Below, piece after piece: positions 63,390-64,000 of a DNA stretch of 64,000 bases (positions are counted from its first letter, which is position 1; every line of letters starts with the position of its first letter). The DNA is from Nitratireductor aquimarinus (lineage in GTDB: Bacteria > Pseudomonadota > Alphaproteobacteria > Rhizobiales > Rhizobiaceae). The stretch covers positions 186,001-250,000 of the forward strand of contig NZ_JAFKDE010000002.1 in the NCBI RefSeq assembly GCF_017255295.1. The letters are read 5' to 3'. Made by a program: the position numbers and the translations under genes. The notes under the pieces were generated by a model. That model saw only the letters and a program-made list of their open reading frames with translations, did no database searches and was not told the origin of the DNA.

Positions 63390-63788
63390 ATGAAAATCAT
63401 CGACCCCTACACCAAGCAGTGGAATGAGAATCGCGTTGACTGGCTGTATCAGTTGGCGCGGTGTGGCGAGATCAGCGCCGCAGCCGTCCGCGTCGGCTTG
63501 CTTTTCGGCACGTTCCTACAGCCAGAAGACCGCGAGAGCGTTCATCCGAAATATCAGTGGCTGGTGGATAATGCGCACATGAGCCGCAGCACTGTGTCTA
63601 AGGCGCTGGACGAATTAGAGGGCGCAGGCTTTCTTGAGGTTGAGCGCTTCCATGCGGAGGCTAACCACTACTCGATGCCTTTTGACGGGGAAGGGAAGTG
63701 GCAGCGCAAGCGCACGAAGCCCTATTCTCCGAAGGAGATGAAGAACCCGCCGAAGGGGAGGCGTCAGCGCATTGCGTCTAAATTTTAG
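63390..63788 (+). CDS. Winged-helix phage regulator or replication protein
   Basis: 132 residues. A wHTH domain is seen (MSRSTVSKALDELEGAGFLEVERF), preceded by helical DYPYTKQWNENRVDWLYQLARCGEISAAAVRVGLLF-like sequence and followed by a basic tail (PKEMKNPPKGRRQRIASKF). ATG at 63390 chosen because earlier in-frame starts lie inside the operators. The rightward -10 box would put the transcript start at or next to this ATG, so the message may be leaderless. Confidence 0.65.
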   Translation: MKIIDPYTKQWNENRVDWLYQLARCGEISAAAVRVGLLFGTFLQPEDRESVHPKYQWLVDNAHMSRSTVSKALDELEGAGFLEVERFHAEANHYSMPFDGEGKWQRKRTKPYSPKEMKNPPKGRRQRIASKF

Positions 63789-63877
63789 ACCATTAAGATA
63801 TACGGTCCTTATATGTTCTAAGGAAGAATATAGAAAAAAGACCATATATCTATTGTCGTCTAATTTTTAGACGCAAT
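63776..63877. repeat. Paired GTCTAAA palindromes
   Basis: GTCTAAATTTTAGAC (63776-63790, perfect) overlaps the end of the regulator gene, and GTCTAATTTTTAGAC lies at 63858-63872. They also form a larger inverted repeat through ATTGCGTCTAAA (63771-63782) and its complement (63866-63877). The 75 bases between are very A/T-rich. They could be operators or a bidirectional terminator between convergent genes. Confidence 0.6.
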
Positions 63878-63885
63878 CGCCTCGG

Positions 63886-64000
63886 CTACGAGAAAGACCA
63901 AGGGTTGTAGCTGCCGATGACGACGCCTCGAACTTGGTATTCGATCATGTCGTCATCGCCGTTAACCTCAATCCGCTTATGGCGCGGGTTTGAGCTACGC
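63886..64000 (-). CDS. S24/LexA-like phage repressor, C-terminal fragment (continues beyond window)
   Basis: Last 37 codons of a minus-strand gene: RSSNPRHKRIEVNGDDDMIE YQVRGVVIGSYNPWSFS when read in two parts. The pattern S-x-N-P...I-V...G-R-V-V matches the C-terminus of S24 peptidase-type repressors (CI/LexA). The catalytic residues and HTH domain would be outside the window. Confidence 0.7.
   Translation of the reverse strand, partial: RSSNPRHKRIEVNGDDDMIEYQVRGVVIGSYNPWSFS

Overview
The window is about 63% GC bacterial chromosome. Gene content and order point to an alphaproteobacterium of the order Hyphomicrobiales (Rhizobiales), probably near Phyllobacteriaceae/Mesorhizobium. The signs are a zwf-pgl-edd operon, RIME-like intergenic repeats, aceA divergent from a ScfR/RamB-type regulator, a murA-DUF2948-UPF0262-phosphatase-infA-maf-yacG cluster, an Irr-type iron box, a CtrA site, and a tRNA-His with G1:U72 and A73. 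No strain can be named from sequence alone.

Layout. 1-3.6 kb: Entner-Doudoroff genes (edd is cut by the window edge). 3.7-8 kb: aldehyde dehydrogenase, short-chain dehydrogenase and an SLC13/TrkA-C permease. 8.1-11.5 kb: a PuuB-like oxidase, a glutamine-synthetase-like ligase and a degenerate receiver protein. 11.7-15.4 kb: glyoxylate shunt (aceA) with its probable regulator. 15.4-22.1 kb: quinone reductase, a second PuuA-like ligase and a potFGHI polyamine ABC transporter. 22.2-26.6 kb: AsmA-like protein and acetoacetyl-CoA synthetase. 26.6-29.6 kb: ferric iron ABC permease and binding protein behind a perfect Irr box. 29.6-34.2 kb: a PdhS/PleC-like sensor kinase with a CtrA site, divergent from a phasin gene with two PhaR-like operators.

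34.2-41.3 kb, next to tRNA-His, is the most unusual segment. It is a compositionally distinct four-gene operon: Imm11-like immunity protein, a secreted protein with an N-terminal AHH-type HNH nuclease motif and C-terminal calcium-binding repeats, an HlyB-type ABC exporter and an HlyD-type adaptor. I read it as a type I secretion-delivered nuclease effector with its own immunity protein. 41.5-45.3 kb is a copper-handling cluster (Cys/Met-rich small protein, DUF411 protein, cytochrome c, multicopper oxidase, 38-residue membrane peptide, CopZ) with two divergent MerR/CueR-type promoters. 45.4-54.5 kb is core chromosome: diguanylate cyclase, xseA, a LysR/DUF1127 pair and the murA-yacG block.

54.8-64 kb is the left end of a prophage integrated at the 3' end of tRNA-Thr(GGT). 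It has an integrase, a long leftward chain of translationally coupled early genes including a YbcO-like nuclease, a NinB-like protein, SSB and a Rad52-type annealase, then a control region with three palindromic operators, a winged-helix protein, and the end of an S24/LexA-like repressor that runs out of the window. Several genes here are under 60 codons and were read directly from the sequence.
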